The position numbers and the translations under genes were made by a program. Under the pieces are notes generated by a model, which worked only from the letters and a program-made list of their open reading frames with translations, ran no database searches and was not told the DNA's origin. Of a DNA stretch of 64,000 bases, positions 12,501 through 24,964 are shown piece by piece (within the stretch, counting starts at the first letter, position 1; each line of letters begins with the position of its first letter). The stretch spans positions 1-64,000 of the forward strand of contig JAQSEB010000108.1 in assembly GCA_030063045.1 (NCBI GenBank), in the 5' to 3' direction. This stretch comes from Pratylenchus scribneri. Lineage: Eukaryota; Nematoda; Chromadorea; Rhabditida; Pratylenchidae.

Positions 12501-15500
12501 CTTTTATGTTGAATCGCCCCGGCTTATTTAATCCAACTTTATCCCCTTTATTCTCGCCATTCTACCACCATTCTTGGATTTGACTCCCAGCATCGCTTTT
12601 TCCATCCACTGCCTTTTTCATGCGGAATTAATGAATAAATAAATATCTTATTCTCGACCATCTTTTGGGGAGAATGGGTTTGGGGAAGGGCTGGGGCATT
12701 TCATCAACTATTGAGTGGACGCACTTATTTCCCCTTGGCCATTTCAATCGGCATTTCCCATTCCCAAATCCTTTCCCAAATTCCCCAAAACTCATTCCGC
12801 ATAAGAGACATTCTACTTGGCCAGTAGAATCGTTTACTGGTAGCACCGAATGGAGTCTTCCCTTTGGCCATTTTTATTTTCGCGATTTTCATTTGCGCCA
12901 TTTTCCATATCGCGCTCATTTTTGCGCCTTTCTTTGCGCCCTTCATTTTTGCCACATCTTCTTTGCGCCTCAATTTATTTGCGCCCTTTTCTATTAATTT
13001 TTGTGCCTCATTCATTTGTGCTCATCTTTCTTCGGTCGGCCGACCAATCTTTCTTTTATTTTGGCGCTCTTTCATTTAGCATGCATTTTCTTGCGCATTT
13101 CTCTCTTTCGCATGCATTTTTTTTGGCGCATTCTCTTTTGGCATTCACTCTCATTTGGCGCACTTTTATTTAGCATGCATTTTTATCGGCGCAAAGCCCT
13201 CTCGCATGCAATTTCCCGGCGCAAAGCCCTCTTTTATGCCTATTTTCGGCCCATTTCTTTATCATATGCCGCGCATTTCCTTACCATATGCCCATTCTGG
13301 CGCATTTCTTCCTACATGCCGTGCATTTCTTACCATATGCCCATCTCTAGCGCATTTCCTTCATATGCCGTGCATTTCTTTGGCGCATATTTTACCTGGT
13401 TTTTATACCAAATTTCACCAAATAAAAGGAGTAAATTGACCCTAATAAGGGCAAAACATTCCACAAAATTAAATTAATACTTCAACAACAAAAATCAACT
13501 AATTCTTTAATCTTAATTTGACTCCAAAAGGAATAAATCTACCCTTAAAAGGAGATATTTTTCCAAATAAAATTATTTTCCCAACCCATCCCACACCTCA
13601 AAAATAATATTAAAACAATTAATTTTCACTCTATCCAAAAAGTAAGAAAGGACTGGTCAATTCAGCCTTACCTTGCCCCAATTTCCCGTCCTCAAAAATT
13701 AACCAAAAATTGTACAATTTTGACATTTTTCATCAAAGGCTAGAAAGCAAAGTCCACATTCCAAAGTAAAAAAAAAGCAAGCCTTTTCTTACATTTTCCT
13801 TCCATTAGGCCAATTCCGGAGCTTTTACATTTTCTCATCGGTCTTAACCAATCATCCAATTCCCTTTTTGTCTCCACTCCCACTTTTCCGTAAAGGAGCG
13901 GAAATTGTAAAGGATTGAGAAGGGACCATCCGATCAAGAGGTCCATTCTCAGGCATTCTGCTCCTCCGGAAAAGCTAGGATTCTCAAACAACCTAATGGG
14001 AATAAACAAATGGGAAAATGGAAAAAGATTCTCACGATTTAAGCGATTCTTCCGGCATTTTTCCTTCCGTTTCAAAAGAATTTCACAATTTTCAAACATT
14101 TTGTAAAAAGATGGAAAAGACATAAGACAATCAACCTCAAACATTAATGGACTCAAAAGATTTATGCTCCGCCATTCACTTTACATTTTCAATCATATCC
14201 ATTTTCGCCTTTTTCTTTTCAAATATTTTTCGATGTTTAATTTTCATTTTTTTTAGAAAAGCAAAAGTTTTTAACATTAATTTTTGGCCAATTTCTACAA
14301 TCCAAGGCCCAATTCAGAGAGGTAAACCAATTGGCCACATCTTCTACGGATCCCAAAACTACCATTACATTATTTAATTTGAATATTTTCAGAACAATCA
14401 AAGGACATTTGCAAGTTGGTGGCTGGCTGTAAACTATCCATTGGGCACAATTGGACAGTGTGGGACAAAAACAATTGCCTTGGGCCATCAAAAGTGACCA
14501 GAGGACCCATTGGAAACGACCACAAATTGTGCAGTCATCTTGGGACAGAAAGCGAACAAGTGGAAAGGTGGGTTTAAATTTCCAAAAATAAAATTTCAAA
14601 ATTTTTTTAAACCAAATATTAAATTTTTAATAAAGCGAACGAAGCGTACCTAATTAGGACGCTAGTTTTATTCAACCTAATTTCTAATTTATATTAAAAA
14701 GTAAAATTACAGGCTTGAAAATGAATTTCAATCACAGCATCGATACCTATTCCAGCAATTCACACAAATCTTTTGCAGTTTGGTCACAAAGATTTCAGGA
14801 TTTCATCGACGCATTTGGCAACAAAATGAATGAAGCTGAAAAAGTGGCGCGGTTGAAGCTGGCTTTAGATGGACATCCAAGACAATTATTTGACGAACTT
14901 ACTGATGAGCAAAAATCGACCTTGGCCAATGCACTCAAATTTCTCACTGCGAAAATAGACTCTCCACAAAAGCGGGAAGTTGCGCGAACTACCATTGCAG
15001 CCATAAAACAAGAAGATGGCGAAACAATAGCCGATTTCTCCGAAAGATTGCGCAGCCTAGTTGACCAAGCATACTCGCACATGACTTTTCCGGCACGACG
15101 CGAGAGGCTTTGCGAACTTTTCATGGAAAAAATGGACCAAAATGTGGCATTTTTGGTAAAATTGACCGGAACGCAAAGCGATTTTGAAACCGCAAGGACC
15201 AAGTCTATGGAAGTGGAAGCAATGCTGGCCCAACGCAAAAAGGAACCCCAATTATTCGCAATGCAAAGCAGCCAAAACGATGAGGAACAAATTAACAGTG
15301 ATGAGAGTACCTTCGAACTCACTTCGGAAGACTTTTATTGCACCTTCTGTCGAAAGCAGGGACACACAATTTATGAATGCTATTCCAAACCTAGAAATTG
15401 GCAAGAATCTGATCATCAATCATCCAGCCAGGATCACCAAGCAAATTCGATTGACATTCAAGAATTGGCCACACTGATCACAAAACAATTACTGGATGAA

Positions 15501-18500
15501 ATGCAAAAACGAAAAAACTGAACAATAACACAAAATTTTAGGAGAATTAAGTCAAATAAAATGAACGAAAAATAATTAAATTAATTAAATTTTTCTAATT
15601 CCCAGATTTCAAAATTTCAGGTACCACAAAAAAATGGCAGAGCCGACTCCAAATCAAAAGCGACAATGCCTTCAAAATAATTCTGAACAACAAAACCCAA
15701 AATTTACCGAATTCAATTCATCTCACTTTAATTTTACGGCACAACTGTACCAATGGACGGTTTAATGTTGGAGGAACAACTGGCATTCTTATTTTAGATC
15801 CAGTATTGCCCTCCTCCGATCACTCTTCCCAGTTCCGTGGCAGTTCAGTACCGACATCAAAAACCACTTTGCATTTTATTATTATATTCATTCTCTAAAT
15901 TTTTCTTTTTCAAGTTAATTGGTCTTCAACCCATCCAATGGCATCATTATGGATCAAATGTGCTCAATGTGCTCCAAATGGACAGCCAAGCCTCAAAATA
16001 ATCAACATTCGTCATTCAAACCAATTTGCGTTCCTTTTTTTTCAAATTCTTTCACAATTTTCTTTTCCAAGATAAATGATCTTCAATCCATTCAATGTGC
16101 CTCCAAATGAACAATGGGACAATCAATGTGTGCTCGGCAAACGGCAACTCAATGTGCAAGAATACAATTTACCAGGACAATCACATTCACAATTCACACA
16201 ACCACAATTCTTTAAATAATTTTTTTTCTCTCTCAGACATTCTTTTAATTTATTCAAAATTTATTTCTGTTATTTAATATTTTGTCAATTTTCAAATTTT
16301 CTAATATTTTTGTAATTTCTCTCTTCAAATTCATCACATTCACAAATCTCTTTTCAATCCATTACTAGGTATAAGGATAGAAAGGTACAATTTATTGGGT
16401 TCACACAGCTAGCCTCCCCAGAAGCACCAACTCTCTTCCTGAAGCATTGATCACACAAAAAAAAAGTAGCCAAGATCTTTGCCCACAAAAAAGGTTAATC
16501 TTTTTCATTTATTTTCATCCAGGCTAAGTTTGATGGTTTAAAACCTTTCCCCAAGGATTAGATGGTAGCCCAACATTGGTTCACCACAGTCTCAACCGGG
16601 ACTAGCGGAAACGGGGGGCTGCACAACCCTACGGCACTCCTTCGCAAGGAGGAAAGAATAGAGGATCTCAAAGTCTATTCGTGCCACGGGGCCAATCCTA
16701 CGGCACTCCTTCACATGGAGGATAGAATAGGTGATCTCAAAGCCTATTCGTGTCACGGATCGGTAGTTGGGGGCAGACGAAGGGACCGCGAAAACCCAGA
16801 GGCAACACAGAGCCAGGCAACCAATCCAAATCCACAGGGTTTAGGACTTTAAACCACAAAATAGACCTGGGTGAGTTGATCCAAAATTTTGGCCGAATAA
16901 CCATAAAAAGGACTTTGACAAAGTCATAGTCAGGGGCAAACACACAAAAACACACAAAAACTCAAAATTGAAACTGAGGGACCAGTTTTGCCTCAGGTGG
17001 GGCGTGTGATGATTCCAGGGTTTGGTTAGCTCTAGTGGCCCAATCAATTCCCCCTTTCAACCTTTGCCCACTCATTTTCCATTCATCCTTCCCATCCTCA
17101 TTTCCCCTCTACTCATCCTCCCCTACTTTGGACTTCTCCTTTCAATCTCAATCCCGACCATTCCCACTTCCCCTTTTATGTTGAATCGCCCCGGCTTATT
17201 TAATCCAACTTTATCCCCTTTATTCTCGCCATTCTACCACCATTCTTGGATTTGACTCCCAGCATCGCTTTTTCCATCCACTGCCTTTTTCATGCGGAAT
17301 TAATGAATAAATAAATATCTTATTCTCGACCATCTTTTGGGGAGAATGGGTTTGGGGAAGGGCTGGGGCATTTCATCAACTATTGAGTGGACGCACTTAT
17401 TTCCCCTTGGCCATTTCAATCGGCATTTCCCATTCCCAAATCCTTTCCCAAATTCCCCAAAACTCATTCCGCATAAGAGACATTCTACTTGGCCAGTAGA
17501 ATCGTTTACTATGGGGTTAAAGCCTGAATTTACATTACATTTTCCGTATATAAGCATTTTTCATAAAAGCCCACATTTAATATACCGTAAATGCTTTTTT
17601 AACTCCCCAAGGGGAATTATTTTTCAATCTTTTCAAAATGTGTGGAATTATTGGAGAATGGGGAATTAAAAGAGCATAGACGGTAAAATAGACCATATTA
17701 TATGCCAATATATCTTTACAAGTTAGAGGAATATGACTAAAAATAAGATCATATATAAATATTGTGACATTAAAATTTTCACTTACTCTAAAAGAATTTT
17801 TAAAATTATTAACTTGAATTTGAATGGATTTATTATTTATGACTTCTTTTGTAGTTGGCCAAAAGGTGATGGAGATTTTTGTCGCATTCGATGGAAAAAA
17901 TATTAAGGAATGCAATGTGATCAGCTTTTTGGTGAAAATTTTTAAAAATTTTTTATTTAATATTTTTCTTTTAATTTGAAGTCAGAAAACATGGCTCAAT
18001 CTTGCAACTATGATGAAGGGAAACCAGTTGCATTTGAACCTGGCAAAAAATTTTGGTTTTGGATGAAAATTCACAAAGGAGAGATGGAAATTTCATTGAA
18101 TTGCAATCAGCGAACTTTTCCAGTTGGCATTATTCCATATTCACCGGAAAATTTCATAAAGGTCGATACTAGATAGATATTATAGAAATAATTTTCATTG
18201 CCATTTGATTTTAATTGTTAAATAAATTTATAATATTTTAAATTATCAATTTTTTAAGTTCACTGGCAACCTTGAATTGGTCATTGATCACAAAGATAAT
18301 GGCATTGAATTTACCGTTGATATGGTCAGGAAAACGGTATGTACTATATTTTTAAAAAATTTACACATAAATTTCATCACATATCAAAAAGATCGCATTT
18401 TTGAGGATAATTCATGGACAAATTATTATAGCCGTGTCCATTGTATAAAATAAACTTCTAAATCGAAACTAGTACCAATCTTTCATCACTTCATGATCAA

Positions 18501-21500
18501 ATTATATTTGTGTTCAAAAAGAGCGATTTTTAGACATGAAAATTTTTGGATAAAAATCATGATTTTATAGATAATTTTAATCAAATCTATACATATATGT
18601 TTTCATTTCCATTATAAGGCATTTTTGGAAAAAATGATTAAACTGTAAAATATTCAAAGCCAAACAATGATTTTCCATATATTAAAATATTTTTTATTTT
18701 GTCTTTAATAATAAGATTTTATTGACACACCAAAATAAAAATTTAAAATATTTAATTTTTTTATAAATTTATACAAAAATTATTTCAGTCTTTTGTTGAA
18801 TTGTTTGGAAAATCGCCCATTTTGGTGGTCCGAAAGATTGATCTTAGCCATCAGCGGAATGAATTTGATCCAATTAACCAAAACAGATTGGTCATCATAA
18901 CATCGAAATTTGCAATGGACCAGAAAACCCATCAAACAAAGATTGAAATTTTGCTTGTTAACTCAACAGATCAACAGAATAATTCTTTTGTATTCAATAT
19001 TGAAAAGAAAAGTTGCTCATCAGCAATTGTAAATTGTATTGAAAATGACTGCCTCAATATCGAATGGTAGTTGATATATTTAAGCCAGTAATCGCTAAAT
19101 CAAAAAAAAATATAAATTCAATTTAGGAGTGCTTAAAATAATTATTTTTTAATGCAAAAAATAATAAATTTTTAGTAGAATCAACATTTTGCTAATCTAG
19201 CTATTGTAATTATTAATAATAATAAGCAAACACCCTTATTTTATGCACTAAATCATTTTTTCAAGTGAATTTTTATATTAATAAATAATAAGAAATGAAT
19301 TATTTAAGAAAGGAATTGAATTGCACTCCAAAAATTAATTTCTAATGAAATAGAAAATATTTAAACATCGAAGCCAATTTTTTTTTGATCATAATTTTCT
19401 ATCAAATTATTTTGAAAATTTCTGAGATATAGGCTAATTCGCAAAATTCTGGTAGTCATTTTTTCCATTTTTTAAGTAAAAAATTTGTCTTTACAATTTC
19501 TGCCTATATTTGATAATTTTCTCAAATTTTTGCTTTATCTAATCAAATATTCTCTAATTTATTTGAAATTTACATTTTTAGGTCAGAAGAAAATGGACTA
19601 ATTCCTGAACCATTTTGTTTGTCTTCATCAATTTTTGAACTTATTATTTTTTGTGAGAAGCAAAAAAATTTGACTGATCAACAGGAAAACACAATTGTGC
19701 ACATGTATTTGAATCAGAAAGAAATTCAAATTCTAAATATTTCAAAAAATGATCAAATTTGTCTTTCAGACCATATGCAAGTAAGGGAATTTTAATTCTA
19801 TAAATTAATGAAGAAATTTATATTTATTTATTTATTTAGATTAAAGGCGAATTGGAACATCCAGTGAGCCTAAGCGGAAATCATCTAAATTTTGTGAATA
19901 AATATTCCGAAAAAACTTATAAGGAGAAAGTTCAAATATATGATGATGAATATGTGAATATTCATTTATTATGGTTAGGCAAACAAATCACTGATACGGG
20001 GGTAAACGAAATTACAATCAACTTGCTTTGCCCATTTTGCTTCTTTGCCCGCACTATGAGTAAGAATTTTTTTTAGAATAAATGCAACAATATAGCAGAG
20101 AATGTATAAAAATTTGGGAATTTGTTGAGAATGGGATAAATTCTGAGGATTTTATGAAAATATTACCAATTCTCAAAATTATTTCCAAAATTTCATTTCA
20201 TCTCAGAAATATTTTTGACAAAATTCTCATAAAAATTCCGAGAATTGATAAGAGAATCTTTATCAGCTTGTGTTTGATTCTGGAAATATATCGAGAAATT
20301 TAAAAAGAATGAGAATATTTTTGGAAATGAGAAGATTCCGAGATTTTTTTTGGGAATATCAAAAAATTGTGAGAAAAATTCTGGGAATCCTTTGTTAAAT
20401 TTTGAGAATATTTCTGAGAATATAATTCGAAAATATTTTTGAAAAGGTTTCAGCTTTTGGAAAAATTTTTTAAAAATTTTAATATTTTGGAAAATTTTTT
20501 TAAAATGTAATTTATTGTGATAAAATTACGAAGTTAAGAATTTTTTAATTTATAAATATTTTTTGAGAATTTTCCGAAAATAAATTCGAAAAATTTTTTG
20601 AAAATATAACAACTGTGAGAAAATTTTTGGCAAAAAATACAGGTTGAGAATATTTTCGTGATTATTTTAAAATTGTCGGGAATATTTTGAGAATTTCTTA
20701 TGACAGAATGGGTACTATTTAATTTAGACGATTATAGATGGCTCTGCTTATTTCCGCCTATTGTGTGCTTCTCATAAAATTTTTTTACCTTTCAGCCCAT
20801 ATAGGACCCAGATTTATAGGGGAGACATAGCTTCTGCCCCTCATGGGGTATGCTTCCGGCGTATTAGCCGTTTGGGATTAGACTGGCGCGAGATCCTGGG
20901 ACTCCCGAGTGCGCGGGATCTTGGGATTCTCGAGATCCTGGGACTCCCGGGTGCGCGGGATCCCAGGATTCCCGGGATCCTGGGACTCCCGAGTGCGTGG
21001 GATCTTGGGATTCTCTAGATCCTGGGACTCCCGGGTGCGTGGGATCTTGGGATTCTCTAGATCCTGGGACTCCCGGGTGCGCGGGATCGAAGAATTTTAG
21101 CATTAGACATTTTGGACTATTATTGGACTCATTCAAATTCTCGGAAATTTGTTGAGAATTTGTACAAAAAATATTTGCGAAAATTGAAAATATTTTGGCA
21201 TTTTTTCTCAAAATTCGTTATTTTCCCAGATTTATTTTTGACAAATATTTTTATGTTTAAACCGAGGATAAGGACAAGAATAAAAATCAAAAATATTTTT
21301 GAGAATTTTATCTATTCTGGGAAAAATTCCCAGAATCCATATAATTTCGAACATATTCTTGAATTTATTCTTATTGCTCCGCCATCATATATTAAAGGAT
21401 AAAAAAAATTCTCGGAAATATTCTGAGAAAAAAAGACGAGTTTTTAGAGTGCGGGTGCGGGTGGTAAATTAAAATATTGAATTTTTAATAGGTATAAATT

Positions 21501-23939
21501 TAAAATAAAAAAAATTTTAATAGGATAATGTTCTATATTTTATCCAAATCCAAATAGGATATTCAGCTGATTATTTTTACATACCAATTTTTGACTTAAT
21601 ATAATATAAGAAATTTTTATTTGAATTCTGAATATAATTGAAACTATTAAATATTTTTAGGTGATGAAGTAGCGGACAAAACATCTTTGCGACTTAAAAT
21701 CATGACCAATTCTACAATTTATGCAGAAACCTTTGAGAGTTTTAAAGAAACGGATCGTTCTAAAATGATTAGAAATTCTACTGCAATAAAAAATGCAACT
21801 ATTAATGCCACCGAAAATCCATTTTGGCTCAAAATTTTTATCAGTGCTAAAGAGAACAAGGATTACAATTACAAAATTTATCGAAATGGAGCGCATCTTA
21901 TGGATATCACACTTACTAAAAATTGGAATTATGTCCAGGAAATTGAAGTAACATTATCAATTAATTCATTGTCTCTAATAAAATTTAGAGCAATTTTCAT
22001 GTTGTTAGTTCAGTAAAAATTATTAAAATCCGTAGGAATATTGTTTCACCATGTCCATTTCTGAACTCACTCATTAAATTAATTCCTACTATTTTAGATT
22101 ATTTTGAATCATTAATATTTTAAACGCAAATTATTCTAAATTTATTTTACATGAAATTTTTAAAAACGAAATCATATTTATAAGGAATTAAAATTTAAAT
22201 CTTACTACAAATGTTTATCTTTAAAATTCAATAGTTTAAATATGATTTTTATAATAAAAAAATTTAATAATATGTTTTACAGATCCTCGGAAATATTGCT
22301 CTCTTCAACAAACCTTTTAAATTCCCATATTTATTCGAAATTAGGGAAAACGATCAAAATGAACTTGAAAAAAATAGCATGCTCAAAGTGAAATGGCGAA
22401 TTTTAAAGAATGCAGAGCTGTTTGAATTTTTTGTGGCAAAAGGAACATTCGAGAGTATTTCGAAACTTGGAACTTCGGTTCAAAATGAATTTGATAAGTT
22501 TTATTTTAAATATTTTATAAATTTTGATTACTAATTTACCTACAAAATATGTTTTTTACCATTGAATTTTCGACAAATCAATATTTTTAAATCTCTAAAA
22601 CAAATAAAACCCTAGTCATTATAACTTAATCTTAATTTTATATGGCACCTAAAATTTTTTATTATAGCCAAAGAATATGCCTCAAAAAAGGGTCAATAAA
22701 ATTTATTTTAATAAAAAATAAAATTTTGGGGGCAAAAAGATTTCCCATAAATTTATCAATAAATATTTTATTTTTAAAAATAAAATTTACAATCATCAAT
22801 CATTAATTCTGTTAATGCATGATATTGGTAGAGTAAAGAAAGAAAAAGAAAGATTTTCTTCCATTTAAATTTGAATATTAGATTTATATTTATCTCAACT
22901 TAAAATTTCTAACAGAAAATATCAATCTGAATTTTGATTTAAAAAAAAATTAAATCTGCAATTTATAAATTAGCGATAACTCTTATAAGGCAATGCAAAA
23001 CAATTACATCGTAATAAAATATACCATATAAAATTTAATTCATTTCAAGAAATGCAACTAATAATGATGATGAGCTCTTTATGCATATACATGCCCACAA
23101 AAAAGAAGAAAATGGAATAGTTTGCATCAGTCCAATGCTATTAAAAGAGGTAGCTTTGATTTTATGATTATATTTGAAGCATTTTTATATTTATAAATGA
23201 AAATTTTAATATTTTGACAAGATTTCCATTGTATTTAGTACTTTTTAGCAATAAAATATGTATTCATAAATTATAATATTTTCGGGATGATAAATTTATG
23301 GAATAAAAAAATTATATACAAGCTAAATTTTCAGGAATTAGAATGTCTTCAAATTTTCCAAGATGAATCGGGCAGAGGTCTTAAAATGTTGAATCCGAAG
23401 ATTTTTGAGGAAGAAAATGTGCACACTTTGGAAATCACATTTAACGATAAAGATTCTGCAACCATTCAAATTGACAAATATAAGCCAATAAAATTTATGA
23501 CTCCGGATACAAATTTGCTGAAGGCCTGGGCTTTCGTGGTCTGTGTTATTTTTATTATTGATTTTTTTTTGGTAATAAAAATAAAAAATAACAACTATAA
23601 TGAAATAAATGACTTTCCTTTAAAATTTTTTTTTTCCTATTAGACTCATTGCATAAATTGTTTTGGATCTGGCTTCTATAAAATTTGTAAAGCCAAATTA
23701 TAGAAATCCAATTGTATATCGCATTTCCAAATTGATTAAAAAAATAGGGACGTATCGAAATTATTTCTTTAAAGTTGAAATGAAAAAATTTTAAAAATTA
23801 ATTAGTTATTTAATTATTACATTTCCAGATTAATGGTGACATAACAATCATTGATCCGCCAGAAATGATTAAACCAACTGAAATATCACCAATTGCAGAA
23901 GAACCAAAAATGAATACGACAACGAAAAATAACAAATGA
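9587..23939 (+). CDS. Multi-domain galectin-like protein, 16 exons, about 899 aa
   Basis: Exons: 9587-9720, 10078-10205, 11230-11308, 11382-11539, 11986-12238, 17855-17931, 17982-18161, 18259-18336, 18789-19066, 19582-19780, 19840-20059, 21661-21947, 22283-22497, 23050-23149, 23335-23538 and 23829-23939. All phases agree if one base is removed from a run of seven A at 11518-11524. The clearest galectin fold spans exons 5-8: WVPENAANFSI, then PVAFEPGKKFWFWMKI, EISLN, FPVGIIPY and FTGNLEL, matching the family order (PxxAxxFxI, PFxPGxxFxI, FxIxxN, FxHRxP, IxGDLxL). Similar endings recur as IKGELEHPVSL, ILGNIALF and INGDITII, so four or five such folds are likely. The canonical sugar-contact motif HxNPR is absent, so glycan binding is uncertain. 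No signal peptide is seen, as is usual for galectins. Exon 5 joins exon 6 in phase across the LTR retrotransposon. An AATAAA site follows at about 24008. Confidence 0.65.
10318..10785 (+). repeat. Pyrimidine-rich low-complexity tract in intron 2
   Basis: Loose repetition of TCACTTTTTT, ATAACTTTTT and related T-rich words, with no stable period. It sits in intron 2 of the galectin-like gene and has no coding potential beyond chance T-rich frames. Confidence 0.7.
12333..12838 (+). repeat. 5' LTR
   Basis: Begins TGTGATGATTCC and ends CGTTTACT. The left part is C/T-rich (repeated CCCCTTT, CCTCCCC). The end dinucleotides are TG and CT rather than the usual TG and CA. The same 506 bp recur at 17005-17510. 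Confidence 0.92.
12838..12855 (+). other. Candidate primer-binding site
   Basis: TGGTAGCACCGAATGGAG directly follows the 5' LTR. TGG would pair with the CCA end of a tRNA and TAGCACCG with its acceptor stem. The position is right; I cannot name the tRNA. Confidence 0.5.
12880..13400 (+). repeat. Degenerate GCGCATTT-rich leader of the retrotransposon
   Basis: After the primer-binding site the leader is built of loosely repeated words such as TTGCGCC, TGGCGCATTT and CATATGCCGTGCATTTC. The reading frames across it translate this repetition (FAPF, FLRI, CAFL) and are not taken as proteins. Confidence 0.6.
14715..15521 (+). CDS. Retrotransposon Gag-like protein, 268 aa
   Basis: Single uninterrupted ORF inside the LTR element. 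The N-terminal 170 residues have the helical, charged make-up of retrotransposon Gag capsid regions (FAVWSQRFQDFIDAFGNKM, ARTTIAAIKQEDGETIADF). Near residues 209-222 there is one CCHC zinc knuckle, CTFCRKQGHTIYEC (C-x2-C-x4-H-x4-C), the nucleic-acid-binding motif of Gag nucleocapsid. The C-terminus is polar, and the ORF stops without running into protease or reverse transcriptase. It likely packages element RNA, perhaps with enzymes supplied by a related element. Upstream, 14393-14568 looks like a spliced exon (acceptor TTTTCAG, donor GTGGGT) and could be a leader exon. Confidence 0.85.
   Translation: MKMNFNHSIDTYSSNSHKSFAVWSQRFQDFIDAFGNKMNEAEKVARLKLALDGHPRQLFDELTDEQKSTLANALKFLTAKIDSPQKREVARTTIAAIKQEDGETIADFSERLRSLVDQAYSHMTFPARRERLCELFMEKMDQNVAFLVKLTGTQSDFETARTKSMEVEAMLAQRKKEPQLFAMQSSQNDEEQINSDESTFELTSEDFYCTFCRKQGHTIYECYSKPRNWQESDHQSSSQDHQANSIDIQELATLITKQLLDEMQKRKN
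15522..17004 (+). other. Non-coding 3' interior of the LTR element
   Basis: No pol-type frame in any of six readings. At about 16627-16752 a roughly 62-bp block containing CCTACGGCACTCCTTC and ATCTCAAAG-CTATTCGTG occurs twice in tandem. Just before the 3' LTR the text CAGGTGGGGCG could serve as the polypurine tract. Confidence 0.6.
17005..17510 (+). repeat. 3' LTR
   Basis: Same 506 bp as the 5' LTR, again from TGTGATGATTCC to CGTTTACT, followed by the target duplication ATGG. Confidence 0.92.
20080..21430 (+). repeat. Repeat block with GC-rich 42-bp minisatellite in intron 11
   Basis: The flanks are degenerate runs of GAGAATATTTTTGA-like text. At about 20893-21090 there are roughly 4.5 units of a 42-bp repeat, each with GATCCTGGGACTCCCG and GTGCGCGGGATCTTGGGATT. 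Its period is a multiple of three, so overlapping frames appear on both strands as GVPGSRESQDP or SRSWDSRVRGI peptides; these are artefacts of the repeat. It is a GC-rich island in AT-rich DNA. Confidence 0.85.
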
Positions 23940-24964
23940 AGTGAGAATTAGGCAAAAGAATGGCCTAAATTTTGAATTAAATTTCCATTCATTCCTTTTA
24001 TTTTTCAAATAAAACATTTTCATTGTCTACCCTAATTTAAAAATTCATTTGATTTTGAAATAAATTCATTAATAATAAATAATCGAATCTTTAATCAAAT
24101 TGAATTTTTAGTTGATAATGGGTAGAAAAATTTTTGTTAAATTTCGGGTCCAAAAATTTCGCCAAACGAATCAATTAAGAGATGCTATTAGTTATTTATA
24201 TTTATTCAATTATATAAATTTATGATAAAAAGAAAGAAATAAAAATAATATTATATTCATTTTTTGCAAAATCCATCATTATTTCTTTTCAAATTTGTCA
24301 CCATGGCCCAAAACAGGCGGAATTAAATTTATTGCAAAACATTTGTAATTATTGAAAAACATGAGGAATTAAATGGGCCAAAACAGGCGTGAAAAACATT
24401 ATTTTTATGGACCAAATTATGCAAATACAGGAAAAATTTTCATATGATTTGGGAAATTGTTAAAAATATACAAAAGAAATTTGAGGGATTAGAAAAGGGT
24501 GCCAATTTTTTTGCCGAAAAATTTACATTCTTTTGCCGAAAAATCACATTATTTTGCCGAAAGATCAGTTTTTTAATGATAACCTTTTTGTATTTGATCC
24601 TAGACAATTAAACTATTATGCAAATTTGTAGATTTCATCGAGACGCGTCGATTGACATATAGTTTATCTGGGTTTGGTTCAAAACTAAAAGAGTTATAAA
24701 CCAAAAACCTAAATAGGATTTAAACGGTATAGCACTTTGAATTTTGGACAAACCGTTACAAATTATACATCAAACAACGCGTCTCGATGAGCTCTATAAA
24801 TATGCAAAATGGTTTATTCTCATACCTATTAAAATTAAAAATAAAAAGCAAATTTGTAATAAGTCCAACCTATAAAATAAACACCCAAAAGAGATATAAA
24901 GAATATTTATAATTTTTTAATTTAAATAAATATGAATATTTTCGGTAAATTATAATATTCGATA
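23940..24964. other. Intergenic with MITE family A copy (24505-24860)
   Basis: 3' flank of the galectin-like gene. At 24300-24400 the motif AAAACAGGCGGAATTAAA recurs in variants; it is also seen near 27050 and 58790. At 24505-24860 there is a palindromic MITE with TTGCCGAAAAAT tails and the GAGACGCGTCGATTG core, mirrored at about 24770. No gene. Confidence 0.65.

Larger units (their letters stand above)
12333..17510 (+). mobile_element. Complete LTR retrotransposon with gag but no pol
   Basis: Two direct 506-bp LTRs (12333-12838 and 17005-17510) flank a 4.2-kb interior. The 4-bp target duplication ATGG is at 12329-12332 and 17511-17514. Reading the LTRs side by side I find no difference, so insertion is recent. 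The interior carries a Gag ORF (14715-15521), but no protease, reverse transcriptase, RNase H or integrase frame in any reading. It therefore resembles gag-only terminal-repeat elements that rely on an autonomous partner. The host gene's exons 5 and 6 still join in phase around it, so it is an intronic passenger. A 4-bp duplication would suit the Ty3/gypsy type, but without pol the class is not proven. Confidence 0.9.

Noticed and set aside
12350..13477. Several overlapping ORFs in the 5' LTR and leader
   Set aside because: They translate C/T-rich LTR text and GCGCATTT repeats in several frames, and the LTR ones recur identically in the 3' LTR. No protein family features.
14390..14570. An exon of the galectin-like gene
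   Set aside because: It lies between the two LTRs, and host exons 5 and 6 join in phase without it.
20761..21211. Repeat-protein ORFs (SRSWDSRVRGI, GVPGSRESQDP) on both strands
   Set aside because: Products of a 42-bp GC-rich minisatellite inside an intron, whose period is a multiple of three.
23539..23643. A transmembrane tail (FVVCVIFIIDFFLVIKIK) at the end of exon 15 of the galectin-like gene
   Set aside because: It is read-through into an intron. A GT donor after 23538 joins in phase to exon 23829-23939 and completes the expected INGDITII strand.
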